Shown here piece by piece: positions 23,628 through 33,000 of a DNA stretch of 43,687 bases. How positions within the stretch are numbered: the stretch's first letter is position 1; each line of letters begins with the position of its first letter. A program made the translations under genes and the position numbers. This stretch comes from Bacteroidota bacterium (lineage in GTDB: Bacteria; Bacteroidota; Bacteroidia; JAADEI01). The stretch spans positions 1 through 43,687 of the forward strand of contig JALWYU010000083.1 of assembly GCA_026992635.1 (NCBI GenBank), in the 5' to 3' direction. The notes under the pieces were generated by a model that saw nothing but the letters and a program-made list of their open reading frames with translations, was not told the DNA's origin and ran no database searches.

Positions 23628-25043
23628 TCAGATGGTTTTTAGAGTGTCCAGGAGTTCTTTCAGTTCTTCTTGCAGATTTTTGCTTTTTCTGGGGTTTTGA
23701 CGGAATCCGGCATGGTTTATGTCGTTTCGGGCTTCAAGGAGACGAGAGAGTTCGTGTCGTCTGGATAGCAGGTTACTGACTGCTTTAGTGTTTATCATAT
23801 ACTGAGTGAGCTGGGTGTTTTGTGCTGCGGTTCTTTGCCACTGGCTGGGCTGATTCAATGTGTTGCTGGAAATAATTCCCAGGAGTGCATCAGCCACTTC
23901 TCTTTCGGGCGATTTTACCCAATTAACGTTTTGTGTCTGAGAACGAAAATAATCTTCCAGGATTCTGCACACCAGGAATTCTCGTAACAGTGTGTATCCC
24001 TGCTGAGTGAGCCCATGTTCATAACAAAATTCTACGGCATAAATGAGGTTGCCGACAAATTGAGGCGTACAAAATTTTTGCACTTTTGCTTTTATCAGGT
24101 CTAATAATGGAATGAGAGGTGCGGGGAAGATCATGAGCTGCTTCTGCAGTTGCTGATGCAGGTTAGTTAGTGCCCGGTTCAATTTTACACCACAGCTGTT
24201 GTCTATTATTGCAAGCCCTCTGCAGGTTCTGATATTTTCGGTTAGTTCAAGCAAGCACCTTCTTATTTCTCTTATTTGTTGCATGCCGGGGTACGGTCCT
24301 TTGCGCATATTCCTTTGCTTCCAATCCCACTCATCAAGGATTTCTGCCAGCATGGAAGCATCTCCTGCCTGGACAAATCTTGCCACTGCGCGTGTCCAGT
24401 CCTGCAGTTCACTGAAGAAGGCGAGATTCAGGATGGGCTTCATTTCGAGTTCCCCAATCGTTTTTTGGCATTCGGAGCAGGTGATTTGTAACTTGGGTCC
24501 ATCTGCTTCATAGGCACCATAATATATTCCTCCAACCTTTACATTTTTTATCACCTTCGCATAGTGCAGGAGGAGCATCACGAGCATGGGCAGGTGGCGA
24601 AAGCTGTGGGTGAGGTCAAAGTGAACTGTAGCTCCATCGGGTATGCGCTTAAACACACGGTCAAGAATCTCTTCCAGCTCTTTCTGGGAAAAACCTGCAG
24701 GTATGCGCTCTGTTTCGTATTTATATCCCAGTGCTTTAAGTTCCCTCTCCATGCCAGGTTTGTCGTCTGTACCTTTCCAGTTTTTGCGTTCGGCTTCTTC
24801 CGTAAGGAGCACTATCACTTTGTCGGGGCGCTCTGTCATCAGGCTGAGCGAGGCGATGGGTGCAAAGCGTGTATGGTAGTGGTGCTGAGGATTGTCCTGC
24901 ATGTAGTAGGCTGTGGGCTGGTAGTTGCCTGCACCCAGAACGGTGATGAATATGTGCTCGTGTTTGCTCATGGCTTCAGGATTTGATGACGGAGATGATG
25001 AATTTTCAGTAGCCTTGCTTACATTGCACTCATGCTCTCTCAT
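23628..25043 (-). CDS. csx1: Csx1/TM1812-family CARF-HEPN ribonuclease
   Basis: 471 aa. The CARF domain begins HIFITVLGAGNYQPTAYYM and carries the family signatures VIVLLTEEAE, VHFDLTHSFRHLPMLVMLLL and VKVGGIYYGAYEA. The C-terminal HEPN domain has RxxxxH as RNDINH (Arg439-His444), the RNase active site. In type III systems such proteins are activated by cyclic oligoadenylate made by Cas10 and cut RNA non-specifically. The first 24 residues (to EAMSKHEH) lack domain character, so ATG 24971 may be the real start. The annotated start overlaps the toxin-like gene by 14 nt. It seems to be the only CARF effector in the locus; no Csm6 was seen. Confidence 0.92.
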   Translation of the reverse strand: MREHECNVSKATENSSSPSSNPEAMSKHEHIFITVLGAGNYQPTAYYMQDNPQHHYHTRFAPIASLSLMTERPDKVIVLLTEEAERKNWKGTDDKPGMERELKALGYKYETERIPAGFSQKELEEILDRVFKRIPDGATVHFDLTHSFRHLPMLVMLLLHYAKVIKNVKVGGIYYGAYEADGPKLQITCSECQKTIGELEMKPILNLAFFSELQDWTRAVARFVQAGDASMLAEILDEWDWKQRNMRKGPYPGMQQIREIRRCLLELTENIRTCRGLAIIDNSCGVKLNRALTNLHQQLQKQLMIFPAPLIPLLDLIKAKVQKFCTPQFVGNLIYAVEFCYEHGLTQQGYTLLREFLVCRILEDYFRSQTQNVNWVKSPEREVADALLGIISSNTLNQPSQWQRTAAQNTQLTQYMINTKAVSNLLSRRHELSRLLEARNDINHAGFRQNPRKSKNLQEELKELLDTLKTI

Positions 25044-25830
25044 CCCTCCACGCTTTCACCATGTTAAGAATGTGCGTTTTTGCCCAGCAGGGTAGATCGG
25101 GATAGTCGTCAAAATGGCTGAGGGCGCCCAGCGCCAGCGCAAAGCGCTGCCCCTCAAACTTTTGCTCAAAGTCTTTTTCCACCTGTTTGATGTTCCACCG
25201 GTACTTCTTGTGGAGAAATGCCACATCCACAGCGTCTTTTGTCTCTACTCGCTGCGATATTGTATGAGATTTCTCCTGTTGGTCTCTGATAAAAGGAACT
25301 GGAGGGCGTCTCGGATTGGAAGGCGCCCTTCTCTTGTTTGGTATACGATGCAGGCGATCCGTTCCGACAATCATGGTGGAAGGTTTGTGCACGTGTCCAC
25401 CTAAGACGATGTGTGATGTAACTTTGCCATGTATGCCCTGAGGGCTACATCCCCTGTTGTGTGTAAGAAGTTGCTTACATGCCGGGTTTGTTAGAGAGAG
25501 CTGGTTGTCGGAGGCTATGCGGACCCCCTGCCATTGCTTCACCGGCTCTATGTTCCTGCAGGGGAAATAGACCAGTGAGACCTTCACGCCTTCTATGAAG
25601 ATGTCCAGGTTGTCCTCACCCTGATGAACCCTTTCTATGTGGAAGTGTTGGCGAAGCATGGTGAGGCGTCGCTCCCGGATGAACCACCGATAGGAGAAAA
25701 AATCAAGGTCGGTACTGAGGCGGTGGTGATGCCTGAACATAATGGCGGTGTCACCAGCCAGGTAGAAGCCCCGCAGATGGGGCTGCAGATGCTGCGCCAG
25801 CGCTGCCAGTCTTTGCTCCACCTCTTGCAT
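25030..25830 (-). CDS. AbiEii-like nucleotidyltransferase (toxin-like), with in-frame insertion
   Basis: 266 aa from ATG 25830, chosen because it lies 4 nt after the upstream stop; the frame is open to 25926. The nucleotidyltransferase signature is GFYLAGDTAIMFRHHHRLST followed by DLDFFSY (Asp41, Asp43), then DIFIEGVKVSLVYFP. Members of the AbiEii/DUF1814 family act as toxins of type IV-like pairs, some modifying tRNA. The later conserved segment normally reads like DxLxLxKxxAIxxRxxxKD. Here DNQLSL and TISQRVETKDAVDVAFL are split by about 76 residues of unrelated sequence (25261-25488). The frame survives, but activity is uncertain. It is coupled to the small upstream gene and to csx1. Confidence 0.75.
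   Translation of the reverse strand: MQEVEQRLAALAQHLQPHLRGFYLAGDTAIMFRHHHRLSTDLDFFSYRWFIRERRLTMLRQHFHIERVHQGEDNLDIFIEGVKVSLVYFPCRNIEPVKQWQGVRIASDNQLSLTNPACKQLLTHNRGCSPQGIHGKVTSHIVLGGHVHKPSTMIVGTDRLHRIPNKRRAPSNPRRPPVPFIRDQQEKSHTISQRVETKDAVDVAFLHKKYRWNIKQVEKDFEQKFEGQRFALALGALSHFDDYPDLPCWAKTHILNMVKAWRDERA
25261..25488 (-). other. In-frame insertion inside the nucleotidyltransferase gene
   Basis: About 228 nt (76 codons) lie between segments that are adjacent in normal family members. The translation (for example GIHGKVTSHIVLGGH, NKRRAPSNPRRPPVP) has no resemblance to the family. Small inverted repeats occur (GGGCG...CGCCC near 25303-25327; GTAAG...CTTAC near 25463-25478) and a direct CCTGTTG at each side. 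No terminal inverted repeats or clear target duplication were found. The boundaries are approximate. Confidence 0.5.
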
Positions 25831-25834
25831 GCCC

Positions 25835-26122
25835 CTAAGGTTCTCCGCTTTCTTCATACCTGCCATCCCACCATTTAATCCAGAACTTGACGCCGCGGTG
25901 TACCTGCGGGTGCGGGTAATGCTCAATCACATAACGGCACACCTCCGGATAGCGCTCATACGCTTCTCGCCAGTCCTCAAAGTCGCCATACATCAGCACG
26001 CGGAGCACCACCTTTTCCACGGGCGCCTCCCCCTGCTCATCCCACAGATAGGGCTTCCACTTTTCAGGGATAGGCACTTTGTGGCGGTAGCGGAGGGGGC
26101 GGCGCTTCGCAACGGAAGTCAT
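25835..26122 (-). CDS. Putative antitoxin partner of the AbiEii-like protein
   Basis: 95 aa. The core VEKVVLRVLMYGDFEDWREA, then YERYPEVCRYVIEHY and VHRGVKFWIKWW, matches the general pattern of the small helical proteins (DUF6922-like) encoded just before AbiEii-type toxins in Bacteroidota. The assignment is by pattern and position. It overlaps csm5 by 4 nt (ATGA) and the toxin-like gene follows after 4 nt, so the pair is embedded in the interference operon. Antitoxin function is inferred. Confidence 0.6.
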   Translation of the reverse strand: MTSVAKRRPLRYRHKVPIPEKWKPYLWDEQGEAPVEKVVLRVLMYGDFEDWREAYERYPEVCRYVIEHYPHPQVHRGVKFWIKWWDGRYEESGEP

Positions 26123-27513
26123 ACCAGCTCAACTTTGATAAAGCCAAAGAGAGAAAACTCAAAGTCGGGTTTGCCATTCACTGAGATTTCACGAAAGGCA
26201 ATTTTTCGTGTTTTCATGCGCACATTGCCTTTGTGCTTAAGTGGTTCCAGATGGTCGGCATATTGCCAGTCGCCGCTCATGGCGTGGAAGCCCGAGCCCC
26301 ACCCTATGCGGAGGAGGCAGGCGTTGCCATCGGATTGTTTGCATTTGTGCAGCTCCTCTTGCAAAAATTTAAGCTTTGAAAGGCTGTCGTTGATGTAGCC
26401 ATCTGGCGGATTCCATATGTCCTCTATGTACTCGGCTGATTCATGCTCGTCAAAATGTTTGTTGAAAAAGTCAATTTCTCTTTTAAGATATTCCTCCATC
26501 CACTCGTTGCAATAGCGGAAGACTTGCCTCCAGAAATCACATGCATTTTTTACGCCACCGAAAAGCCGCTGCCACTCCTTGCGGAACAGCGCTACCTGAA
26601 TTTTGTCTTCTTCCTTTTGCTTTTGTTTATAGTCTTCCCACCAGTTTTCCCAGAGTTTATTGCCCAGTTCCACGCCCCAGTTATCTTCTGCTTTGGCATC
26701 TATTGGTATGCACTCCACACCGGTAACGAACTTATCTGGCGAGAAATGAGAGGTATAGCCACCATTCTTGCGATCCTTCCACTGCAATATACGTTTTCTG
26801 TTTATTCTGTTTATGCCACACACCTTTGCATTCCACCATTCGGTGGATTCAAAAACGATATCAGGGATGCGGAGGTGCCGGGTCAGCGCCTGTTCAAACT
26901 TCCCAACCAGTGCATCGTCCGGGTGTGGTCCTATTCGGTTTGAACTGATAAATCTAAGCACATCTCTTACATATCCATAGGGGTTCCTTCTTCCTCTGTC
27001 GCCCCTGTCCTGTTGTAATCTTCTTTGTGATTTTTGCCATGCATCAAACACCTGTTTCCCTAGCTTCCACATAAGTATAGTCCTGAGTGTCCCCTTGATG
27101 GAGGAGCCGGGCAGGTAGGGGCGTCCGTCCGGGGAGGAGCCGGGCGGGTAGGGGCGTCCATTCGGGAGCGGGAGCTTGATGTGTGGGAAAATATCAGTTC
27201 CGTAGATTTTGCCAGAAACGGGTCTTATGGCTCCGCTATGGCGGTAGTTTGCAATGATATGGCGTATAAACTGGTCAGAAAGTTTCCCTTTTTCAAGTTC
27301 TGAACTTGCCTGTTTAATGTCGCGTTCATTCATGTACCCGATAAGTTGCTTCCAGTCAATGAAATATTGCTGGTTGTTGGATTCTACAATGTCAAGTCCT
27401 TTTTTGAGTTTTTCGCCTGTGCCGATATGTACGGGCGTGAGAGTGGTTATGCGCACCTTTGCATGGTGGATGCCTGTAACTGGAGTTGAGCTTTCAGTTT
27501 CACTCCTTTGCAT
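26119..27513 (-). CDS. csm5: Csm5, RAMP subunit of the type III-A effector
   Basis: 464 aa. The RAMP start VRITTLTPVHIGTGEKLKKG and the loop YLPGSSIKGTLRTILMWKL are classic Csm5. A C-terminal Gly-rich motif LRIGWGSGFHAMSGD is the second typical mark. Csm5 caps the 3' end of the crRNA in the Csm complex. The sequence GRPYxPGSS appears twice, 11 residues apart (33-nt tandem duplication near 27109-27175), just before the IKGTLR helix. A long charged helical segment (about 290-380) precedes the second RAMP half. It overlaps csm4 by 14 nt and the putative antitoxin by 4 nt. Confidence 0.93.
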   Translation of the reverse strand: MQRSETESSTPVTGIHHAKVRITTLTPVHIGTGEKLKKGLDIVESNNQQYFIDWKQLIGYMNERDIKQASSELEKGKLSDQFIRHIIANYRHSGAIRPVSGKIYGTDIFPHIKLPLPNGRPYPPGSSPDGRPYLPGSSIKGTLRTILMWKLGKQVFDAWQKSQRRLQQDRGDRGRRNPYGYVRDVLRFISSNRIGPHPDDALVGKFEQALTRHLRIPDIVFESTEWWNAKVCGINRINRKRILQWKDRKNGGYTSHFSPDKFVTGVECIPIDAKAEDNWGVELGNKLWENWWEDYKQKQKEEDKIQVALFRKEWQRLFGGVKNACDFWRQVFRYCNEWMEEYLKREIDFFNKHFDEHESAEYIEDIWNPPDGYINDSLSKLKFLQEELHKCKQSDGNACLLRIGWGSGFHAMSGDWQYADHLEPLKHKGNVRMKTRKIAFREISVNGKPDFEFSLFGFIKVELV

Positions 27514-28678
27514 CGGTCATGAAATTTGTGCAATGGTTGGCTATTAAATGGGCGAAGCAGGTGGCGGGCACAGGAATAAAAAGTGTTTGTCCACTCCTGT
27601 AAATACGGATGCCTGACTTATGGAGTTCTTCGGGCTCGTCAGGTGTTACATCAACCACCTTTCCTGCTGGCATGAGATTATGAATGCACTTCTGAGGAGT
27701 ATTTGCCGAAAGATCCTTGAATACGCTTCCTTCCGCAAACATATAGATGCCATTTCTGCGCACATTCAGGAAGCCAGGGATGGACACCCACCCCGAGCGC
27801 AGTACCAGCTCGTGCGCGATGATGTGCCTGGAGAGTCCTTCTTTGTGCCACTTTTTCCATACCTCTTCGGGAGGCACATACATTCCCAAGGACATCCAGT
27901 AGTGAGGAGCGGTGCTTTTTGTTTTGGAAGTTGAGGGCAGCGCTTCGTTAGCGGTGTTCAGCGGTTGCCAGGTGAAGGTGCCCATGCCGACGGTGCGGTC
28001 GGCACCCAGCCCCAGGTCTTTGAGCACCTCCAGTGCCTGTTTAATCTGGTGGAGGCGTTCCTGCGGAGCGCACGCTATGAAGAAGAGTCCTGTTCGCAAC
28101 CCGCTTTCAGGCGCCTCTTTCCACACTCTATAGGTGATGGAGTAGGGCTGGGGTTCGTGGTCAGCGGTACGGATGCGGGGCACCTGCACGCGCAATTGCT
28201 CGCCTTCACTTATCAGTCGGACAGCGTCTCTTATCCATTCCTCGTTGGACGTCCAGGCATAGGGTCCAGAGACTTGCAGATGGGGCTTATTGTTGCATGG
28301 TTCCTTATAGATGATTTTCTCAAAGAGTCGCTTTTCCAGCCATCGTATTTTTTTGAAGGTTTTTCGGTGGGTGGGGTCGCGCGATAAAACAACTCCCTTA
28401 GGAAGGGGCAGGAAAAAGCGCCGTATTACCTCGCGAGCGGAGCTCCTCTTCTCCACGAAGGGGAAAGCCGAAGATAAAGCGATTTTTTCCAGAAATTCCT
28501 GGACTGCATCCGAGTCCTTGAGGATGCCCACCTGGACGAGCGCGGAAGCCAGGGCGCTTGCCAGCGTGTCGGAATGGATGATTTCATCGGGGTCGGATAG
28601 GTCGCCCCTGCCACGTCGTGCCAGATGGAGGGGAGAGCGGGGATAGAGGAGAAAGACTGAAACGTTCATGTTTTTCAT
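27500..28678 (-). CDS. csm4: Csm4, RAMP subunit holding the crRNA 5' tag
   Basis: 392 aa. N-terminal PRSPLHLARRGRGDLSDPDE and IIHSDTLASALASALVQVG, then AFPFVE and FFLPLPKG, follow the Csm4/Cmr3 RAMP pattern. The mid-protein glycine-rich loop GLGADRTVGMGTFTW is diagnostic. The C-terminal half ends with short beta strands. Csm4 contacts Cas10 and the 5' crRNA handle. It overlaps csm3 by 4 nt (ATGA) and csm5 by 14 nt. Confidence 0.92.
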   Translation of the reverse strand: MKNMNVSVFLLYPRSPLHLARRGRGDLSDPDEIIHSDTLASALASALVQVGILKDSDAVQEFLEKIALSSAFPFVEKRSSAREVIRRFFLPLPKGVVLSRDPTHRKTFKKIRWLEKRLFEKIIYKEPCNNKPHLQVSGPYAWTSNEEWIRDAVRLISEGEQLRVQVPRIRTADHEPQPYSITYRVWKEAPESGLRTGLFFIACAPQERLHQIKQALEVLKDLGLGADRTVGMGTFTWQPLNTANEALPSTSKTKSTAPHYWMSLGMYVPPEEVWKKWHKEGLSRHIIAHELVLRSGWVSIPGFLNVRRNGIYMFAEGSVFKDLSANTPQKCIHNLMPAGKVVDVTPDEPEELHKSGIRIYRSGQTLFIPVPATCFAHLIANHCTNFMTDAKE

Positions 28679-29508
28679 TGTGGTTTGCTTCCTTGCTCTT
28701 TGCTTTCTCTATCGGCTATGAGCTCAGAAGGACGTCCCCAAAGCCCTTTATTTTGAAGCTCTTTTTCCCACTTGCTTTTCGTCTCGTCGTCGCCTTTTAT
28801 ATCCACCTTTCCGTTTTGACTGCTGATGGTCCATGCCTGACATTCCTCAAACCATACAGCGACCTGCCCATAGCCTCGTGAGCCAGAAGCGCCAAGATAG
28901 TCTTTGTTAAGCAGGGAGATACCTTCACACAGCATCTCCCTGAGCTCCTCTTCAGAAGGTTCAGAAGGTTCGTGTTCACCTTTAAAAACATTCACCATCA
29001 CCTCAAATTCAAACTCGGTGCCTGCGGGTACGCGTTCGGTTTGTCGGAGGGTTCCGCTTCGTGCGCGACCTGTGATTCTGTCAATCGCGGTTTCTGCTTT
29101 GACTTCCGTGTAGGGGAGGGGGGTGTCCAGTATTTCCAGTCGTCTTTTACTCTCAGCAGTCATGTATGCGTCTCTAAAAATAACCCTTGAAGCGTGATTA
29201 GCCTGGTTTGCCAGAACTCCACCAAAAACCTGGCATACTTTGCAACTGCCATTCTCGTGTCTTGGATCATTTCTTTGTCCCATGCAGTCATAGCCATAAG
29301 CCTGTTCTATGAGCGAGCGAATCTTTCCCTTGAGGGAGCTTCCGGGAATGTAGGGTTCACCATCCCGGAGCAGTGCTCTTACCACGGGGTTGTCCAGACC
29401 ACCGATTTTAACCCGTTCTTTTCCTGCGCCTATGTGGAGTCCTGTTTTCAGGTGGATTTTGCCCCTGAGAAGTATTTTCTTGCTCAGGCGTGTCATGGCT
29501 ATTGGCAT
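28675..29508 (-). CDS. csm3: Csm3, backbone RAMP and target-RNA nuclease
   Basis: 277 aa. LRGKIHLKTGLHIGAGKE and IGGLDNPVVR contain the catalytic Asp (Asp39) that cuts target RNA at 6-nt intervals. Then come PYIPGSSLKGKIRSLIEQ, a zinc-binding-like cluster (Cys-x-Gly, His, CKVCQVFG), and SRVIFRDAY, ETAIDRITGRARSGTLRQTE and RVPAGTEFEFEV, all standard Csm3. The C-terminus (about 215-277) is slightly longer than usual and charged. The catalytic residue is intact, so RNA cleavage is expected. It lies 8 bp after csm2 and overlaps csm4 by 4 nt. Confidence 0.95.
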   Translation of the reverse strand: MPIAMTRLSKKILLRGKIHLKTGLHIGAGKERVKIGGLDNPVVRALLRDGEPYIPGSSLKGKIRSLIEQAYGYDCMGQRNDPRHENGSCKVCQVFGGVLANQANHASRVIFRDAYMTAESKRRLEILDTPLPYTEVKAETAIDRITGRARSGTLRQTERVPAGTEFEFEVMVNVFKGEHEPSEPSEEELREMLCEGISLLNKDYLGASGSRGYGQVAVWFEECQAWTISSQNGKVDIKGDDETKSKWEKELQNKGLWGRPSELIADRESKEQGSKPQ

Positions 29509-29516
29509 TTTGAAGG

Positions 29517-30002
29517 TTAGTCTTTAGCCACTTCGTAGTGAAACGCTATCAATGCTTCCATGAAATCAAAAAGATTGGAGAGGGATTGCAGATCGTGTAC
29601 ATGCTGGATAGCGGTATCTATTGCCTGCTGGAGTTGCCGCAAAATAACCTTATCATTGTTGCTGGCGCGTCCTATATCATAAGACAGCAGTACGGTAATC
29701 TTCGTCAATTCATTCTTGATATGTTGTAAGTTTTTCTGGCTCCACCTGTATTTGCTGCGTTCTCGGTGGGTAGCCACTACCTCATAGAAGCGCCGCATCT
29801 TGGATTTGGACAGGTTCTGCAGACCTCCTTGCTGTACCCAATTCTTTAGCTGTTGGATTCGTTCGAGAGAGGGTCCCTCTTTCATCCAATCCTGAATGGT
29901 AGTCAACATGTTAGCCGGCAATTGAGATGAATGTGATTGGGCACCTGAGTGTTTTGAATGGCTTCCTGAACCGTAATGCCTGGATGCTCCTGGATAGCTC
30001 AT
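29517..30002 (-). CDS. csm2: Csm2, small subunit of the type III-A effector
   Basis: 161 aa. The first 30 residues are Ser/His/Gly-rich and probably disordered (SHSKHSGAQSHSSQLP). The rest is the helical Csm2 bundle: LQNLSKSKMRRFYEVVATHR, then helices containing LTKITVLLSYDIGRA and DLQSLSNLFDFMEALIAFH. The motif LSKSKMRRFYE...Y..G is typical. Csm2 lies along the crRNA-target duplex. It overlaps cas10 by 4 nt (ATGA). Confidence 0.92.
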   Translation of the reverse strand: MSYPGASRHYGSGSHSKHSGAQSHSSQLPANMLTTIQDWMKEGPSLERIQQLKNWVQQGGLQNLSKSKMRRFYEVVATHRERSKYRWSQKNLQHIKNELTKITVLLSYDIGRASNNDKVILRQLQQAIDTAIQHVHDLQSLSNLFDFMEALIAFHYEVAKD

Positions 30003-33000
30003 GGTATGGTGATTTTAGGGTTTGCATTTTTGCTTGTCTTAGAACGCACAAGTCTCCCCCACAGAATTGCCAGTTGGCTGGCGAGCGCCAGCAAAGGCAG
30101 GGAACGGCACTGAGGAATGCTTTCGCTTGGTTCGCCTGTCCAGGCAAAGTTCTGTATTTTTGTAAGGAAGTCGTTGATATGTTTGTGGTTGGGGTCGGGT
30201 TTTCGCATGCGTGCCAGCTGGTAGGTGAGGTGCCACAGCCAGCGAAGGGCGGGAGAACCCCTGGAGATGTCCAGCACCTGATAGGAGGTGTCAGGAATGT
30301 GTGTAATGGTGTGGTTTTGCTGTGCAGAGAGGTAGTACTCGTTGAGCAGGTGGAGGAAGCCGTGGGCGAGCGCTCCGCTTTGCAGTAGGTTGACCATTTT
30401 TGAGGTAAAGTTAAGCATGATGAAGGAAAGCTCGCTGAGCGTGTGGAGGTCCTTGCCTATATTGAGTGAAAAAGAGTTTGCAGGTGCGGCGGGATTCCAG
30501 CCAACGGACAGCTCCAGGAGGGTAATAGCGTCCTTGCCAAGTACTTCACCCGATAAGTGTTTTTGCAGTGGGTTGTGACAGAATTTTTTCGCCCTTTCTT
30601 CCTGTTCTCCGGCGATGTGTGCAGCTCGCTGTATGGGGTATTTGGGTTTGAAGAAGGGCAAGCCTGCAGAGAGTGTAATGTCGGGGCGCTCACAGACAAA
30701 AGCGCAGAACTCCCTTCTGAGCAGGAGCGCAAAGGCAAGGAGCACATCCCACCTGCCCACGGCAAAGACATCGTCACCGCCAGCATAGACAATCTGGATG
30801 TGGCGGCGGAATAGGCGGTGGCTCGCCTGAAGCGTGTTGATGTAGCCAGAAAAGAACCAGGCGAGCTGCCAGGAGAGTGTGGACAGCGCCGAGAAGGACT
30901 GGTTTTGCGGAGGTAGCCCGTAGATGAAAAGTTCGCCAAGATTGTCTACATCGCAGCGGAGGATGCCCAGGTAGGTGGTGGGGCAGGGGACATTCTCGCC
31001 TGTGGCATCCTTACTGCCGGGGATTTCCCAGAGTTCATCGGATGAAGTGTCTGTCGTTTCGTCATCTGTTGCACCCTGCTCTGTCCATGTCTTGTGGCAC
31101 GGAGTGGATTTCCTCTTGGTGCCCTTTTCTGCGGAGGTTTCTGGTTGGTTTAGCAGGTCTCTTATAAGGGCGAGGCTCTCTGGTGTTCCATCCTCACAGA
31201 ATTCATCGTCAAATATCTGGGCGATTTCTTCAAAGGTGGCGAGGCGTGTTTTAACTACAGGCATTTTGTTTCCTCCGTAGAAGTAGAAGCCCCAGGAAGC
31301 GGCTGCCTGTACCTGGAAGGGTTTGGGTGCGATGAAGTTGCTGGTGTCGTTGAGGCGCCAGATGGTTAAGCCAGGCTCAGGGATGGTAATGATGCTACCC
31401 TTCTTCATGTAGATATGCGCTTTACACCCCCAGATTTCAATACTGCTCTGGGGTGCGGGCAGGGTTCCTTTCCACCCAGGGGGCTCCAGCACTATGAAAT
31501 CGGCGTCGTGAAGCTTATCGCCCAGTTCAATTTGCTTTTTAACCTGTTTGAGGACAAAAATCCCACTGCCCTCTTCAATTGGGTCCATTTTGTTTCTGTG
31601 TGCGAACCTGCCTGTTACTGCGCAGATTTCCCGGTCTTCGCCGCCGTGAGCACCCCCTTCTTCGGCACGCTCAAATAGGTTGCGATAGGTCAGGGGCTCA
31701 TTGCCAAGCACATCAAGCCATCGGCGTTGCTTATGGTGGGCGAGCTTCTCTGAGAGGAGCCACCAGAGGTCGCCCAGCGTGGCGTGCTGGCGCCATTCAT
31801 TGTGAAACTTTTTCCGGTCGCCATCGTTGTCCGGAAAGTAAACCCGGGCTCGCTGGTGCTCTTTCAACTCTTCCTTTAGCTTCCCCAGCAGGTTTTCATC
31901 TTGCTCGTTGAGGCAGATGATGCGTTTTATGAATTGTCTGTTCTGGTCAACATAAAAGCCGAACTCCACGCAGTCAATTGCCACATAGAGGTCGTTGCCG
32001 TGCTTTGTCCATAGCCATTTATGGAGGTTGTGCGTGAGCTGTTTGAGGTTTGACTTGACCTCTTCTGTGTTGGGCAGGATAAGGTAGAACTTCCCACCAG
32101 AGGCAAAAAGGACATTGATGCGCCAGTAGCCCAGTGCTCGCAGGATGCGTTCTATGACTACTTCCGTGAGCAGTTGCAGGTAGAAGGAGCGCCCTTTCAG
32201 GGCTTTCTTAGCGCGGGAGCTGTAAATGTCGTAGATGAAGGACTGAATGCCGGAGAGGTCACCACCTACAAGAAGGAAAGGGCGTCGTTCTGCGATTTGT
32301 TGCAGGTTTTTGTCTGTCTGCTCTCCATGTTCTGGAATTCCCCACTGGCTGGCAAGGTCGGGAGGCAGTGCCCCTCCGACAAGCCTGTATCTTTCAGCGG
32401 GCTTTTCGGCAATCCAGTCATAGAGGCAGACCGCAAAGGCGGCGGTGGTTTTGAGGTGGTCATACAGGCTGGTGATGGGCTCCATATCGTAGGCGGAGGA
32501 GACCACGCACCAGAAATACTTGTGGATGAGGGCGAGGAGGGTATCTATAAGAGAGCGGAATTTGTCTTCGGGTGAACCCTGCCAGCGCACCAACTTGCTT
32601 AAGAAATTGTCACTTTCGTTTGTGAAATCATCCCACAGTTCTTTGAACTTTTCTACTCTTTTGCCAAATTCTTTAGCTGGAGGCGCAGGAAATACATCGT
32701 TGCGCCTCAGCGAAAGCGGTCTGAGCGGATGATGCCAGTATCGCTGTTTTTTCCTTCTGCCATAACGGGAGGAAACCGTTTCCCATATGCTGAGGAGGGG
32801 CAGGCATTTGTATTGTTGTTTGGGGTCCTTCTCGGAGAATTTGATGTCGTACTTTTGGGCGATGCCTTCCGTGCCGGCAGGCAGGTTGTCCCGGTCTGCC
32901 TCTTCTCTATCAAAGCCCACACTGATGTTGTCGGCAAGTACAATCAGCCTTTCTAAGAAGTTGAGATCCTCCCATTTCAGGTGATGTGTACATGCCAAGC

